Shown: positions 16,607 to 25,590, numbered from the stretch's first letter. The stretch: DNA of 64,000 bases from Bradyrhizobium xenonodulans (GCF_027594865.1 NZ_CP089391.1:6478501-6542500); one strand, 5' to 3'. The notes: generated by a model from the letters alone, not told the origin. A program made the numbers and translations.

Positions 16607-17890
16607 TCAGGTCTTGGCCTTCTCGGCTTCCACCGCCTGCCAGCCGATGTCGCGGCGGCAGAAGCCTTCCGGCCAGCGGATCCGGTCGACGGCCTGATAG
16701 GCGCGGCTCTGCGCCTCCGTCACGGTCGCACCTAACGCGCAGACATTGAGCACGCGGCCGCCATTGGCGAGGATGGCGCCGTCCTTCGCAACCGTGCCGG
16801 CGTGGAAGATCTCGGCGGTCTCCACCTTCGCCGCGTCATCGAGCCCCTCGATGCGCGTGCCCTTCTGGTAGTCGCCGGGATAGCCCTTCGCCGCCATCAC
16901 CACGGTGAGCGCGGATTCCGGATGCCAGCGCAGATCGAAATTCTTCAGCTGCCCGTCGCAGGCGGCGAGGAAGGCCGGCACGATGTCCGACATCATGCGC
17001 AGCATCAGCACCTGGCACTCGGGATCGCCGAAGCGGACGTTGAACTCGAACAGTTTCGGGCCCTGCGTCGTCAGCATGATGCCGGCATAGAGGATGCCGC
17101 GGAACGGGGTGCCGCGCTGCTTCATGCCTGATACCGTCGGCAGGATGATTTTTGCCATGATCGCGTCATGGATCGCGGGCGTCACCAGCGGCGTCGGCGA
17201 ATAGGCGCCCATGCCGCCGGTGTTCGGGCCGACGTCGTGGTCGAACACGCGCTTGTGGTCCTGCGCGGAGGCCAGCGGAATCGCGGTCTCGCCGTCGCAT
17301 AGCGCGAAGAAGCTGATCTCGCGGCCCGGCAGAAACTCCTCGATCACGACCTCGGCGCCGGCCTCGCCAAAGACGCCCTCGAACATCATGGCGATGGCGT
17401 CGTCAGCCTCGCGCACCGTCTTGGCAACCACCACACCCTTGCCGGCGGCCAGTCCGTCGGCCTTCACGACGATCGGCGCGCCCTGGCTGTGGACGTAATC
17501 GCTGGCGTCCTTGGCGTTGGTGAATCGCTCATAGGCGCCGGTCGGAATGCCGAATTCGGTGCACAGCGCCTTGGTAAAACCCTTGGAGCTTTCGAGCTGG
17601 GCGGGGATCTTGCTCGGCCCGAACGCCTTGATGCCGGCAGCCGCGAGGTCGTCGACGATGCCGGCCGCCAGCGGCGTCTCCGGCCCGACCACCACCAGCT
17701 CGACCGCGTTCTTTTTGCAGAAGTCGATCACCGCGGCATGGTCGGCAACGTCGAGCGCCACGCATTCCGCCTCCCGCGCGATGCCGGCATTGCCGGGCGC
17801 GCACCAGAATTTGGTCACCAGGGGAGAGGCTGCGATCTTCCACGCCAGGGCATGTTCGCGGCCGCCGGAACCGAGCAGGAGAATGTGCAT
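16607..17890 (-). CDS. purD: Phosphoribosylamine-glycine ligase (GAR synthetase)
   Basis: A 427-residue ATP-grasp enzyme of standard length starting [15 protein letters not shown]. Recognisable motifs are the PGNAGI segment, the ATP-grasp loop [11 protein letters not shown], and GGMGAYSP. It joins glycine to phosphoribosylamine in de novo purine synthesis. An in-frame extension of 70 codons upstream lacks family features and is not coding. The gene stands alone between the dehalogenase and a repeat-containing spacer. Confidence 0.95.
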   Translation of the reverse strand: MHILLLGSGGREHALAWKIAASPLVTKFWCAPGNAGIAREAECVALDVADHAAVIDFCKKNAVELVVVGPETPLAAGIVDDLAAAGIKAFGPSKIPAQLESSKGFTKALCTEFGIPTGAYERFTNAKDASDYVHSQGAPIVVKADGLAAGKGVVVAKTVREADDAIAMMFEGVFGEAGAEVVIEEFLPGREISFFALCDGETAIPLASAQDHKRVFDHDVGPNTGGMGAYSPTPLVTPAIHDAIMAKIILPTVSGMKQRGTPFRGILYAGIMLTTQGPKLFEFNVRFGDPECQVLMLRMMSDIVPAFLAACDGQLKNFDLRWHPESALTVVMAAKGYPGDYQKGTRIEGLDDAAKVETAEIFHAGTVAKDGAILANGGRVLNVCALGATVTEAQSRAYQAVDRIRWPEGFCRRDIGWQAVEAEKAKT

Positions 17891-18151
17891 CGAGGGCTCG
17901 AATGAGGGGTTTTGCTGGGGGCGGAGGTCGCACGAATCGGGAGGGGTCTCAAGGGGAAAGGCCCCACCCTCCCCGTCATTCCGGGGCGTGGCGAAGCCGC
18001 GGGCCCGGGACCAACCGGGCCTCGCCAAACGCAGAGCGGTGGGCAACGCTCCCAACGTTTCTGTGGGATCAGGGTGGACAAATCCAGAACGGGAACCCAT
18101 TTTCTGCTACGGCGTGCTACATCGCTAAATACAACTGGGAGAGGACGGACC
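17891..18151. other. Intergenic spacer with degenerate palindrome
   Basis: The stretch around 17950-18030 contains ccccgtcattccggggcg followed by GC-rich inverted fragments, resembling a decayed REP-type element. No gene was recognised. Confidence 0.4.
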
Positions 18152-18304
18152 GTGGCAAAAGGATCAAATAGCAGGGGTGGCGGCGGAAACACTGGGCCGT
18201 CGAGAGTGCGCTTCGTGGTCGTCGAAGCCGAGATAAACAGCGATCACGACCTTACGAACATCAGGCGCGGCACCTCGTCGGAAATTACGGTGACAGTGCA
18301 CTAA
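18152..18304 (+). CDS. Small protein, probably a truncated gene ending in an inverted repeat
   Basis: A 50-codon frame with GTG start and a good GGGAGAGGA site. It opens with a Gly-rich lead, then SRVRFVVVEAEINSDHDLTNI, which resembles the start of small accessory-region proteins. The last 7 codons (from 18284) and the stop lie in one arm of a perfect 22-bp inverted repeat, so the natural C-terminus may have been lost by insertion of that element. Function unknown. Confidence 0.4.
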   Translation: MAKGSNSRGGGGNTGPSRVRFVVVEAEINSDHDLTNIRRGTSSEITVTVH

Positions 18305-18356
18305 ATTCCAAAGCCAAAGCATCAGTTGACTCCGTTTAGTGCACTGTCACCGTAAT
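18284..18356. repeat. Perfect 22-bp inverted repeat
   Basis: Arms at 18284-18305 and 18335-18356 are exact reverse complements (core ggtgacagtgcactaaa), with a 29-base loop. It is unrelated to the other palindromes in the window. It could be a terminator or a small mobile palindrome; it lies 75 bases before the AbiV-type gene. Confidence 0.8.
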
Positions 18357-18431
18357 CCCGGAGACACTTGGCCGACTTGAGAGATTGGCACAAGATCGCA
18401 TATTGCATGGAATAGGCACGAAGGCAGCATT

Positions 18432-19157
18432 ATGAAAAAACCAGCTGGGAAAAAACGTATTCGAGCACCCATAGTCGCGGTTGAGCGTAGTGCTCATAGC
18501 GCTGTTTTAAGGAATGCGGTTCGACTGCTCGAAGATGCGCGCATTCTTCGTAAAGCGCGGCGATACCCATCTGCAACGGCATTAGCCGTTCTCAGCTTGG
18601 AGGAGGTAGGTAAGTTTCGAACCTTGGATGAAGATCTGCTGTTCTGGAGCTCCGAGATTCACAATAATTCCATTCAAGGGCGCAAGCATCTATATGCGCA
18701 TAAGAGCAAGCAGAGAGCGGCCGCGGAAGCGCTGATCGATGGCATGGGTTTTGACGAGCTCCGAGACCTGGCTCGCGCTGCAGGCTTCAGGATCATTTTG
18801 TCAAAAAAGCGAGAAGGCGTTAGACCTGCGACTATTGATATTATCGGGTCAATAACCAAAAGCACTTTTGAGAAGAAGCTAGCGGGAAAGATTCGGAGAA
18901 GCAAACACCATGCGTTCGTGATCGATCTAGCGAAAGGCGAGTTTGACGTCATCAAGCAACGCTCCTTTTACGTTGACGAAGAAGCAAGCGGTGATCTGAG
19001 TGACCCCGCCGTCGTTGTAGACAGGTTGGCAGCAGATAGAACTATCAGCCTCGCAAGCGGAGCGATTTACACGACGCGAATGACTTGGCGTCATGCTCGC
19101 GCGTTACGAAAGTCCAAGCAATCGCTTGAAAGCGAGGGGGTAACATCGAGCCGTTGA
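18432..19157 (+). CDS. AbiV-family abortive infection protein (phage defence)
   Basis: A 241-residue protein with the AbiV pattern: an N-terminal helix NAVRLLEDARIL, then RYPSATALAVLSLEEVGKF (the ALA...LEEIGK core), and a downstream HLYAHKSKQ basic motif. AbiV of Lactococcus shuts down translation upon phage infection; this homologue would be an abortive-infection effector, though only the fold signature is seen. Codon use is clearly more AT-rich than neighbouring genes, a sign of transfer. It is bounded by an inverted repeat upstream and an exact tandem duplication downstream. Confidence 0.72.
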   Translation: MKKPAGKKRIRAPIVAVERSAHSAVLRNAVRLLEDARILRKARRYPSATALAVLSLEEVGKFRTLDEDLLFWSSEIHNNSIQGRKHLYAHKSKQRAAAEALIDGMGFDELRDLARAAGFRIILSKKREGVRPATIDIIGSITKSTFEKKLAGKIRRSKHHAFVIDLAKGEFDVIKQRSFYVDEEASGDLSDPAVVVDRLAADRTISLASGAIYTTRMTWRHARALRKSKQSLESEGVTSSR

Positions 19158-19195
19158 GGGGTTTCTTTTGTTGGTCAAAAGGAAACGGCCTCATT

Positions 19196-19405
19196 CAGCT
19201 ACGGTCAGAACCGGCTCAGTCTGGTCGTTCCGCTATACTCTCTCCCACAGGGGGAGAGTATAGAAGTGTGTCCCGGCGCAACGGCACAGGCTACATCTGC
19301 CAGCTACGGTCAGAACCGGCTCAGTCTGGTCGTTCCGCTATACTCTCTCCCACAGGGGGAGAGTATAGAAGTGTGTCCCGGCGCAACGGCACAGGCTACA
19401 TCTGC
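19196..19405. repeat. Exact 105-bp tandem duplication
   Basis: Bases 19196-19300 and 19301-19405 are identical. Each unit holds a hairpin with atactctc / gagagtat arms. The second copy contains the last codons and stop (19396-19398) of the minus-strand winged-helix gene, so the unit carries a copy of that gene's 3' end plus its downstream hairpin. It marks the right edge of the AbiV island. Confidence 0.92.
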
Positions 19406-19695
19406 TTCCCCGCAATGATCTCCTGCAACGTCGCCACATGCCGCGCAAAGGCGCCGCGGCCGGCAGCCGTGGCGGTTACCGTGGTCTGCGGCTTCTTGCC
19501 AACGAAGGCCTTCTCCACCGACACATAGCCCGCCTTCGCCAGCGTCTCGATATGCGCGCCGAGATTGCCGTCGGTGGCGCCGGTGAGTTTCTTCAGCCGC
19601 GCGAATTCCAGACCGGCCGACACCGGCAACGCGTTGAGCGCCGCCATGATCTTGAGCCGCAACGGCTGATGGATGATGTCGTCGAGTTCGGCCAT
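19396..19695 (-). CDS. Winged-helix transcriptional regulator
   Basis: A 99-residue protein of a single winged helix-turn-helix: HQPLRLKIMAALN, then the recognition region LKKLTGATDGNLGAHIETL and the wing KAFVGKKPQTTVTATAAG. This is the short MarR/ArsR-like HTH_34 type that usually pairs with a membrane protein. The gene begins 3 bases after the stop of the membrane-protein gene, so they are one operon and it probably senses a signal tied to that protein. Confidence 0.83.
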   Translation of the reverse strand: MAELDDIIHQPLRLKIMAALNALPVSAGLEFARLKKLTGATDGNLGAHIETLAKAGYVSVEKAFVGKKPQTTVTATAAGRGAFARHVATLQEIIAGKQM

Positions 19696-19698
19696 TCG

Positions 19699-20253
19699 CT
19701 AGATCCGCCGCATCCAGAGGCCGCCGAGGATCAGGCCGCCGCCGTTGACGAAGGCCATCCAGAGCGGGAATGCCTCGCCGATATAGAAGAAGCCGAACAG
19801 CGTCAGCGCGGTGATGCCGAGACCGATCGCAATGAAGGCGGTGCCGAACCAGAGGCCGGCGAGTGTGTAGAACAGCATGAAATAGATCGGCCAGAACGTT
19901 CCCAACTGGCGCGGACCGAAATGACCGACCACGCTGGTCACGAAATAGCCGAACGCAAAGAACAGGGCGAAGATCAGGAACAGCCTGATGGCAACGCCGG
20001 TGCCGAAGGGGTGATCCGACGGACTGAACACGCGAAGTGCAACCAGGCCGCCGACGCCCAGAACGTCCGCCGCAACCCAGGCATAGACCGCGTAGATCGG
20101 CCAAAGCCAGGTCACGAGGTTGGCTGCGAACACCAGCACGCCCCACCAGACCGCTGCGAGGCTCGCGAGCTCATAGAGCTGCGAACGCTTCACGCGCTGG
20201 ACGATGTCGTCGATATCGGCCAGCGCTGCGGAGGCTTCCTTGCTGTCGATCAT
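19699..20253 (-). CDS. Multi-pass membrane protein, function unknown
   Basis: A 184-residue protein: a short helical cytoplasmic N-terminus (SAALADIDDIVQRVKRS) and about six hydrophobic segments. The start at 20253 has AAAGGGA upstream; the frame's earlier 16 codons run into the repeat array and are not used. No transporter motif is seen. Pairing with a winged-helix protein is a recurring two-gene arrangement in proteobacteria. Confidence 0.75.
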   Translation of the reverse strand: MIDSKEASAALADIDDIVQRVKRSQLYELASLAAVWWGVLVFAANLVTWLWPIYAVYAWVAADVLGVGGLVALRVFSPSDHPFGTGVAIRLFLIFALFFAFGYFVTSVVGHFGPRQLGTFWPIYFMLFYTLAGLWFGTAFIAIGLGITALTLFGFFYIGEAFPLWMAFVNGGGLILGGLWMRRI

Positions 20254-20289
20254 GTCGTCCCTTTCTGTCCCTCGGCTATATCGTATGAC

Positions 20290-20840
20290 GCTCGGTGACA
20301 CCTGAGCGCGCGCCTCGTCCTTCGAGACGACCGCTTCGCGGTCTCCTCAGGATGAGGCTCAGTTGCAGGCTTGCCTTTGGATGAGGCTCAGCTGCACCAG
20401 GCCCCGTTGAAGCGGCTGCCGCAAACTCCGCCCTCATCCTGAGGGCCCGCCGCAGGCGGCCGTCTCGAAGGATGGCCGCGAGCTCGGTGACAGCTGAGCA
20501 AGCGCCTCGCCCTTCGAGACGACCGCTGCGCGGTCTCCTCAGGATGAGGCTCGGTGGCAGGTTTGCCTTTGGATGAGGCTCAGCTGCATCAGGCCCCGTT
20601 GAAGCGGCTGCCGCAAACTCCGCCCTCATCCTGAGGGCCCGCCGCGGGCGGGCGTCTCGAAGGATGGCCGCGAGCTCGGTGACAGCTGAGCAAGCGCCTC
20701 GTCCTTCGAGACGACCGCTTCCAGCGGTCTCCTCAGGATGAGGCTCAGCTGCACCAAGCCCCGTTGAAGCGGCTGCCGCAAACTCCGCCCTCATCCTGAG
20801 GGCCCGCCGCAGGCGGGCGTCTCGAAGGATGGCCGCGGGG
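20290..20840. repeat. Three tandem copies of a 192-bp palindromic unit
   Basis: The marker gctcggtgaca starts at 20290, 20482 and 20674, so the period is 192 bp; the third copy is shorter by an internal segment. Each unit contains ccttcgagacg...cctcaggatgagg and, further on, the reverse complement (cctcatcctgagg...cgtctcgaagg), so each can form a long cruciform or hairpin. This explains almost all of the 629-base gap between genes; no gene is present. Confidence 0.88.
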
Positions 20841-20882
20841 AAACCGCTCCCATCTGCGATGGCCCGCCGTCAACGGGGCGCA

Positions 20883-21893
20883 TCATGACTGCCCGCTCCC
20901 GCGCGTTGCGACGTCGTCGGCGATGACCGAGACCGCCTTCGGGCTCGTGACGATGCCCATGTGGTTGATGCCGTCGATGATCTTGACGTCGACCTGCGGC
21001 TTCACCGCCTGCACGGCCTCGGCATATTTGTCCGAGATCATCATCTCGTCATCAGTGCCGCCGAAGATCGTGATCGGACGTGTCGTCGCCGGCAGATCGA
21101 TGCGATAGCCGCGCGTCGCGAAATTGCGCATCAGGCGATCGGAATAGGTGGAGACGAGGTATTTCGCCGAGGTCGGCGGCACGGCCAGGGCGAGCACCGG
21201 AAGCTGCGAACAGCAGTCGATGCCGAGCTTGCGCAGCGCGGCGAGAGCGAAGAGGCGCGGCAGGTCGGCGTTGGCCCAGCCGCCGGCTTTCGGCTTGTTG
21301 GTCGGCGCGTCATAGCCGAGATAGGGCGCGAGCAGCACGGTGCGCACGAACATGTCCTGCATGATCGGGGTCGCCGCGACGCGCAGCGAGAAGCCGGCGC
21401 CGGCGGAATGGCCGATCAGGGTGAGCGGCAGATCCGGCGCGCTCTTGCGGATTTGAGCGACGAAATCGACGAGGTCGTCCTCGAGCTGGCCGACATAGCC
21501 GATGTCGCCGCGCGTGCCGGAGCCGCCATGGCCGCGGATGTCGAGCGCCCAGGTCTCAACCCCGCGCGCGGCGATCGCATGGGTCAGCGCGTGGTTGACG
21601 GTGCCGCTCGAGCCGGAGGAGCCATGGATGAAGATCGCGCCCCGGCCGGTCGCGGGACTATTGGCTGCGTAGTGGCGATAGCCGATCCAGGTGCCGTCGC
21701 GGGCCTGGAAGCGCTCCAGCGGAGGCAGCGTCGACCAGTCGACCCCCTTGGCGGAGTCGGAGACCGACTGCATCTCGGGCGGCCGCTCCAGCGGCGTCGC
21801 GATCATCGCGGCCAGGATCAGCGCCACGGCGCCGACTGCACACAGGGCCCATTTAAGTCCGCTCAAAACGCCGCGCAGCAGCCGGATCGCCAT
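20883..21893 (-). CDS. Membrane-anchored alpha/beta hydrolase (monoacylglycerol lipase-like)
   Basis: A 336-residue protein with one N-terminal membrane helix (about residues 12-32) and then an alpha/beta hydrolase fold: oxyanion loop HGSSGSSG, nucleophile GHSAGAG, acid in GGTDDE and base in GINHMG. It resembles the serine aminopeptidase S33/lysophospholipase group and would face the periplasm. The substrate is unknown. A sigma-70-like promoter with palindromic sites lies just upstream. Confidence 0.8.
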   Translation of the reverse strand: MAIRLLRGVLSGLKWALCAVGAVALILAAMIATPLERPPEMQSVSDSAKGVDWSTLPPLERFQARDGTWIGYRHYAANSPATGRGAIFIHGSSGSSGTVNHALTHAIAARGVETWALDIRGHGGSGTRGDIGYVGQLEDDLVDFVAQIRKSAPDLPLTLIGHSAGAGFSLRVAATPIMQDMFVRTVLLAPYLGYDAPTNKPKAGGWANADLPRLFALAALRKLGIDCCSQLPVLALAVPPTSAKYLVSTYSDRLMRNFATRGYRIDLPATTRPITIFGGTDDEMMISDKYAEAVQAVKPQVDVKIIDGINHMGIVTSPKAVSVIADDVATRGSGQS

Positions 21894-21930
21894 GGCTCAA
21901 TCTCCCTCAACTCATCAATCAATAGAGAAC

Positions 21931-21959
21931 TCTATAATACAGAGTACTCTCTCGATCAA
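21931..21959 (-). promoter_or_regulatory. Putative promoter with palindromic operator for the membrane-anchored hydrolase
   Basis: On the minus strand TTGATC (21954-21959) and TATAGA (21931-21936) are 17 bases apart, a good sigma-70 layout. The perfect palindrome agagtactct (21941-21950) fills the spacer and a near copy agagaactct (21924-21933) overlaps the -10 box, centres 17 bp apart. This suggests a repressor binding as two dimers. No dedicated regulator gene is adjacent. Confidence 0.5.
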
Positions 21960-22013
21960 CCCCGGGATTGGCGCTGGCTTGCGAAAATCCTTAACGTCGG
22001 GTCTGACCCCAAA

Positions 22014-23654
22014 ATGCCGAATCGATTGCCGATGCCGCCTGCGGAACAACTTCACAACGCGCCCGAATTCACCGTTTCCGAGCTCTCCCAGTCCCTGAAG
22101 CGGACGGTGGAGGACACCTATGGCCATGTCCGGGTCCGCGGCGAGATCTCGGGCTTTCGCGGCGCCCATTCCTCCGGCCATTGCTATTTCGCGCTCAAGG
22201 ACGAGAGCGCCAAGATCGAGGCGGTGATCTGGAAGGGCGTGCACGGCCGCATGCGCTTCAAGCCCCAGGAGGGGCTGGAGGTCATCGCCACCGGGAAGCT
22301 CACCACCTATCCGGGCTCCTCGAAATACCAGATCGTGATCGAGGCGCTGGAGCCGGCCGGCATCGGCGCGCTGATGGCGCTGATGGAGGAGCGCAAGAAG
22401 AAGCTCGCGGCCGAGGGCCTGTTCGACGAAGCGCGAAAACAGCTCTTGCCCTGGCTGCCGGAGGTGATCGGCGTCGTGACCTCGCCGACCGGCGCTGTGA
22501 TCCGCGACATCCTGCATCGGCTGGAGGACCGCTTCCCCCGCCGCGTGCTGGTGTGGCCGGTGAAGGTGCAGGGCGAAGGCTCGGCCGAGCAGGTCGCGGC
22601 CGCAATCCGCGGCTTCAACGCGCTGCCTGAAGGCGGCAAGATTCCGCGGCCGGACGTGCTGATCGTCGCGCGCGGCGGCGGCTCGCTGGAGGATCTCTGG
22701 TCGTTCAACGAGGAGATCGTGGTGCGGGCGGCCAGCGAGAGCATGATCCCGCTGATCTCGGCGGTGGGGCACGAGACCGACATCACGCTGATCGATTTCG
22801 TCGCCGACAAGCGCGCGCCGACGCCGACCGCCGCGGCCGAGATGGCGGTGCCGGTGCGCAGCGATCTGTTCGTCGAGGTCGCCGATCTCGGTCGCCGCAC
22901 CCGCGCCTATTGGCAGCGCGCCCAGGAAAGCCGCCGCAGCGAGCTGCGTGCCGCTGCGCGCGCACTGCCCGCCGCCGGCGATCTTTTGGCGATCCCGCGG
23001 CAGCGGCTGGATTCGGCGGGCGCTTCGCTACCCCGCTGCCTCAAGGCCAACACGCACGCGCATTTCCGCAGGTTCACCGCCGCGAGTGCAAAACTGACGC
23101 TGCGCGTGCTGCACGGCCAGATCGCGCAGGCCGATCACCGCCTCACCGTATGCGGCGAGCGGCTCGGCCTGTCCGCGCGCTCGCTGCTCCGGCGACGGCG
23201 CGACCGCTTCGCCGGGCTCGAGGTTCGCCTGCGCGCCTCAAAGCTCTCCAACGCGCAGGCGCAGCGCAACGCGATTGCCCGCCAGCGCGAGCGCACGCAT
23301 CGGCTTGGCGAACGTGCACAACGCGCGCTTGTCACCTTGTTGCAGCGGCTCGATGCGCGCGTGGAGAACAGCGGCAAGCTGCTCTCGGCGCTGTCGTATC
23401 GTGGCGTGCTCGCACGCGGCTTTGCGCTGGTGCGCGATGAAGCGGGACATCCGCTGCATGCGGCGGATGCCATCGGCCCTGGTGCGCGCGTCGAGATCGA
23501 GTTTGCGGATGGCCGTGTGGGGGCGACCGCGGATGCCGATCGCGCAGCGCCGACGCCAAGGCGTGCACCGGCGCAGGCGAACCCGGCGGCGCAGGAAACA
23601 AAGCCTGCGCCGAAGCGTGTGGCCAAGCCGGTGGATCAGGGCAATTTGTTCTGA
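22014..23654 (+). CDS. xseA: Exodeoxyribonuclease VII large subunit
   Basis: A 546-residue protein beginning [12 protein letters not shown], with the N-terminal OB-fold ([14 protein letters not shown]), the catalytic region containing [14 protein letters not shown] and [16 protein letters not shown], and a long helical C-terminal half. It degrades single-stranded DNA from both ends together with XseB, which is not in this window. The frame is open far upstream, but that part is antisense to the hydrolase gene and is excluded. A basic Ala/Pro-rich tail ends the protein. Confidence 0.94.
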   Translation: MPNRLPMPPAEQLHNAPEFTVSELSQSLKRTVEDTYGHVRVRGEISGFRGAHSSGHCYFALKDESAKIEAVIWKGVHGRMRFKPQEGLEVIATGKLTTYPGSSKYQIVIEALEPAGIGALMALMEERKKKLAAEGLFDEARKQLLPWLPEVIGVVTSPTGAVIRDILHRLEDRFPRRVLVWPVKVQGEGSAEQVAAAIRGFNALPEGGKIPRPDVLIVARGGGSLEDLWSFNEEIVVRAASESMIPLISAVGHETDITLIDFVADKRAPTPTAAAEMAVPVRSDLFVEVADLGRRTRAYWQRAQESRRSELRAAARALPAAGDLLAIPRQRLDSAGASLPRCLKANTHAHFRRFTAASAKLTLRVLHGQIAQADHRLTVCGERLGLSARSLLRRRRDRFAGLEVRLRASKLSNAQAQRNAIARQRERTHRLGERAQRALVTLLQRLDARVENSGKLLSALSYRGVLARGFALVRDEAGHPLHAADAIGPGARVEIEFADGRVGATADADRAAPTPRRAPAQANPAAQETKPAPKRVAKPVDQGNLF

Positions 23655-23681
23655 GGCGCGAGAGCCGCGCTTCACATCCGG

Positions 23682-23803
23682 CGTCATTCCCCGCCTTCTG
23701 CGCAACTGCGCACTGGAGCGGGGAATCCAATACGCCGCGGCTTCTCTGTCGATCACTGATGTCTCGGAGTACTGGATCGCCCGGTCAAGCCGGGCGATGA
23801 CAG
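23682..23803. repeat. Palindromic repeat, gtcattcccc family, copy 1
   Basis: A sequence starting gtcattccccgc and closing with ggatcgcccggtcaagccgggcgatgac, matched by a related copy at 63521-63625. It has GC-rich inverted arms (gcccgg.../...ccgggc) and lies after xseA. Confidence 0.7.
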
Positions 23804-23836
23804 TGAGGGTGCGGAGTGCATATGCAGCCACAACCT

Positions 23837-23923
23837 CGTCATTGCGAGGAGCCCTTGCGACGAAGCAATCCAGAGTCCTTCCGCGGAAAGATTCTGGATT
23901 GCTTCGCTGCGCTCGCAATGACG
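23837..23923. repeat. Palindromic repeat with nested arms
   Basis: Outer arms cgtcattgcgag (23837-23848) and ctcgcaatgacg (23912-23923), inner arms gaagcaatccaga and tctggattgcttc, are exact complements. This layout is a typical Bradyrhizobium intergenic palindrome. Single copy in the window. Confidence 0.8.
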
Positions 23924-23948
23924 GCCGTGGAGACAGCGTCGCCCCGCC

Positions 23949-24098
23949 CTACCGGCAGGACAATCCCGCGTCGATCGTGGTCCAGAAGCCGCAATGTTCC
24001 GGCGCAAGCATGGGCGCGCCGGCGTGGGCCTCGAACAGGAAGACCGCGACGGTGAAGACGATGAAGGCGGAGGCGAAGAGGGTGATGCGGTTGCGCAT
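23949..24098 (-). CDS. Small single-pass membrane or secreted peptide (49 residues)
   Basis: A 50-codon frame starting at the ATG complementary to 24096-24098. Residues 5-22 (ITLFASAFIVFTVAVFLF) form one hydrophobic helix; the short tail has two Cys (EHCGFW, GLSCR). Codon bias is that of the host. No strong ribosome site is visible. It ends at the edge of a palindromic repeat. Function unknown. Confidence 0.5.
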   Translation of the reverse strand: MRNRITLFASAFIVFTVAVFLFEAHAGAPMLAPEHCGFWTTIDAGLSCR

Positions 24099-24172
24099 GT
24101 GGACTGCGTTTAATCGACATCGTGGTCGAACTAAGGCGGCATGGGCCTAGGTTGAATCAAGCGGCCCCCGGG

Positions 24173-24308
24173 CTCGGTGCATCTCTCCCGCTTGCGGGAG
24201 AGGTCGGCGCAACGCGCCGGGTGAGGGCTCTCTCCTCTTGGGGGTTCTCGATTGCGGAGATACCCTCTCCCCAACCCTCCCCCGCAAGCGGGGGAGGGAG
24301 CACACCTC
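24173..24308. repeat. Palindromic repeat, ctctcccgcttgcgggag family, copy 1
   Basis: Begins cggtgcatctctcccgcttg and ends with the inverted form cctcccccgcaagcgggggagg...gcacacc. A close copy is at 50277-50407. Both contain internal hairpins; no gene is present. Confidence 0.8.
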
Positions 24309-24359
24309 TCTCGTTGCCGCATTCGAACCTAATCCCACCATGCGCTAAGCCGCTGACGG

Positions 24360-25184
24360 CTACCGCGCCAGCCACTCCGCGACGTCCTTCTGCGACTCCG
24401 CGCGCGCGGCCGCATCGGTGCCGAGATGGCCACGATCGGGCACGGCGGCATCGTTGCTGGCGCCCGCTGCGTGCAGCGGCGTGTTGGCGCGGTCGAAATC
24501 GTGATAGGCGCCGGGATAGACCACGATGCGCGTCAGCGCGCTGCGGCCGCGCGCACCATCGACCATCTGGCGGCAGGCCGGCGGCGACGACACGTCGTCA
24601 TTGGCGCCGATCAGCACCAGCGTCGGCACCCGCGCGCTCCAGCCGAGGCCGGCGGAGATCCGGCAATCCGGATAGAACGCGATCGCGGCCCGGAAATCCG
24701 GACCCTGATCGCGCGCGGCACTCTGCGGGCGCACCGCCCAGAGCAGCGCGCTGGCGCCGTTGGCCCAGCCGATCAGGCTGACGCGGTCGCGCGCCACCCA
24801 TTTCTGCTTCATCAGCCAGGCGCGGGATGCCGCGACATCGGCGACGCGCTCGCGCCGCGCCTTGACGTGCATCTCCTTGACGCGGCATTGCGGCCCGAGC
24901 TCGCGCGAGCCGTAGCTGTCAGGCAGCAATACGGCGTTGCCGGCCTTGAGCAGCCGCTCGGCCCAGTCGCGATAGCGCGGCAGCACGGAATCGGAACGGC
25001 CGCCGAGCCCGCCGCAGTCATGCAGCGCAATCACGGTCGGAAACGGCCCCTCGCCTTCGGGCTTGTAGAGCTGCGCATGCAGGATGCCGGACGACAGCGG
25101 GATGTCGACCTGCTGCGGCGCCGGCGCGGCATGCGCGGCCGACATCAGCAGCGTCAGGAACAGGGCGGTCAACGGAAGGCGCAT
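24360..25184 (-). CDS. Secreted dienelactone hydrolase-like protein with a replaced nucleophile
   Basis: A 274-residue protein; the start at 25184 (MRLPLTALFLTLL) gives a clean signal peptide ending SAAHA. The alpha/beta fold is visible: oxyanion segment IALHDCGGL, acid in GANDDVSSP, base in GAYHDFDR. The nucleophile elbow reads GWANGAS, with Ala where Ser or Cys is expected, so normal ester hydrolysis looks impossible. It may be a binding protein or use another residue. It is divergent from the DUF2093 gene. Confidence 0.78.
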   Translation of the reverse strand: MRLPLTALFLTLLMSAAHAAPAPQQVDIPLSSGILHAQLYKPEGEGPFPTVIALHDCGGLGGRSDSVLPRYRDWAERLLKAGNAVLLPDSYGSRELGPQCRVKEMHVKARRERVADVAASRAWLMKQKWVARDRVSLIGWANGASALLWAVRPQSAARDQGPDFRAAIAFYPDCRISAGLGWSARVPTLVLIGANDDVSSPPACRQMVDGARGRSALTRIVVYPGAYHDFDRANTPLHAAGASNDAAVPDRGHLGTDAAARAESQKDVAEWLAR

Positions 25185-25360
25185 CGGTCTCTGCCGCAGG
25201 ATCCTTCGGCTCAGCACTATTACGCGGGAACGGCGCCAAAACATCACAAACCGGTGGGTTTACCGGGCGGACAAGCCGCCCTATCTATGCTACATCCCGT
25301 CCAACACATCGTGCCCTCCAGGGTTTCCCAGGGAGAGGCTTTCCACGGAGACTTTCGACC

Positions 25361-25588
25361 GTGCTGAACAAGTTCGGCCCTTCGGGCCATGGCGAAGCGC
25401 AGGTGCAATATCTCGACGGCGATTTCCGCGTGATCTCGCCGGGGACCTTCGTGCGCTGCGCGATCACCGACACGCGGATCCCGCTCGACGAGTTGAAGTA
25501 CTGGAGCGTGGATTTGCAGGAAGCCTATGCCACGCCTGTCGCCGTGCTGCAGCGGCATTTCCCCGGCGCGCTGAAGCCGCAGCTGTGA
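25361..25588 (+). CDS. DUF2093 family protein
   Basis: A 75-residue protein, GTG start, with a GGAG 11 bases upstream. The pattern VQYLDGDFRVISPGTFVRCAVT-like strand followed by IPLDELKYWSVDLQEAY is the DUF2093 signature found in rhizobia, where the gene commonly follows lpxK. Here lpxK is about 2 kb away on the other strand. It is small and cytoplasmic, without known function. Confidence 0.8.
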   Translation: MLNKFGPSGHGEAQVQYLDGDFRVISPGTFVRCAITDTRIPLDELKYWSVDLQEAYATPVAVLQRHFPGALKPQL

Positions 25589-25590
25589 TC

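Noticed and set aside
19154-19528. A 124-residue frame containing a repeated peptide
   Set aside because: It reads through the 105-bp DNA duplication and antisense of the winged-helix gene.
20276-20794. A 172-residue frame in the repeat array
   Set aside because: Its protein is itself repetitive because it translates the 192-bp palindromic repeats; no ribosome site.
19196-20840. Possible CRISPR array
   Set aside because: The repeat units are 105 and 192 bp, with no short repeat/unique spacer alternation and no cas genes.
20961-22013. The long upstream extension of the xseA frame
   Set aside because: It is antisense to the hydrolase gene; XseA homology begins at the MPNRLP start at 22014.
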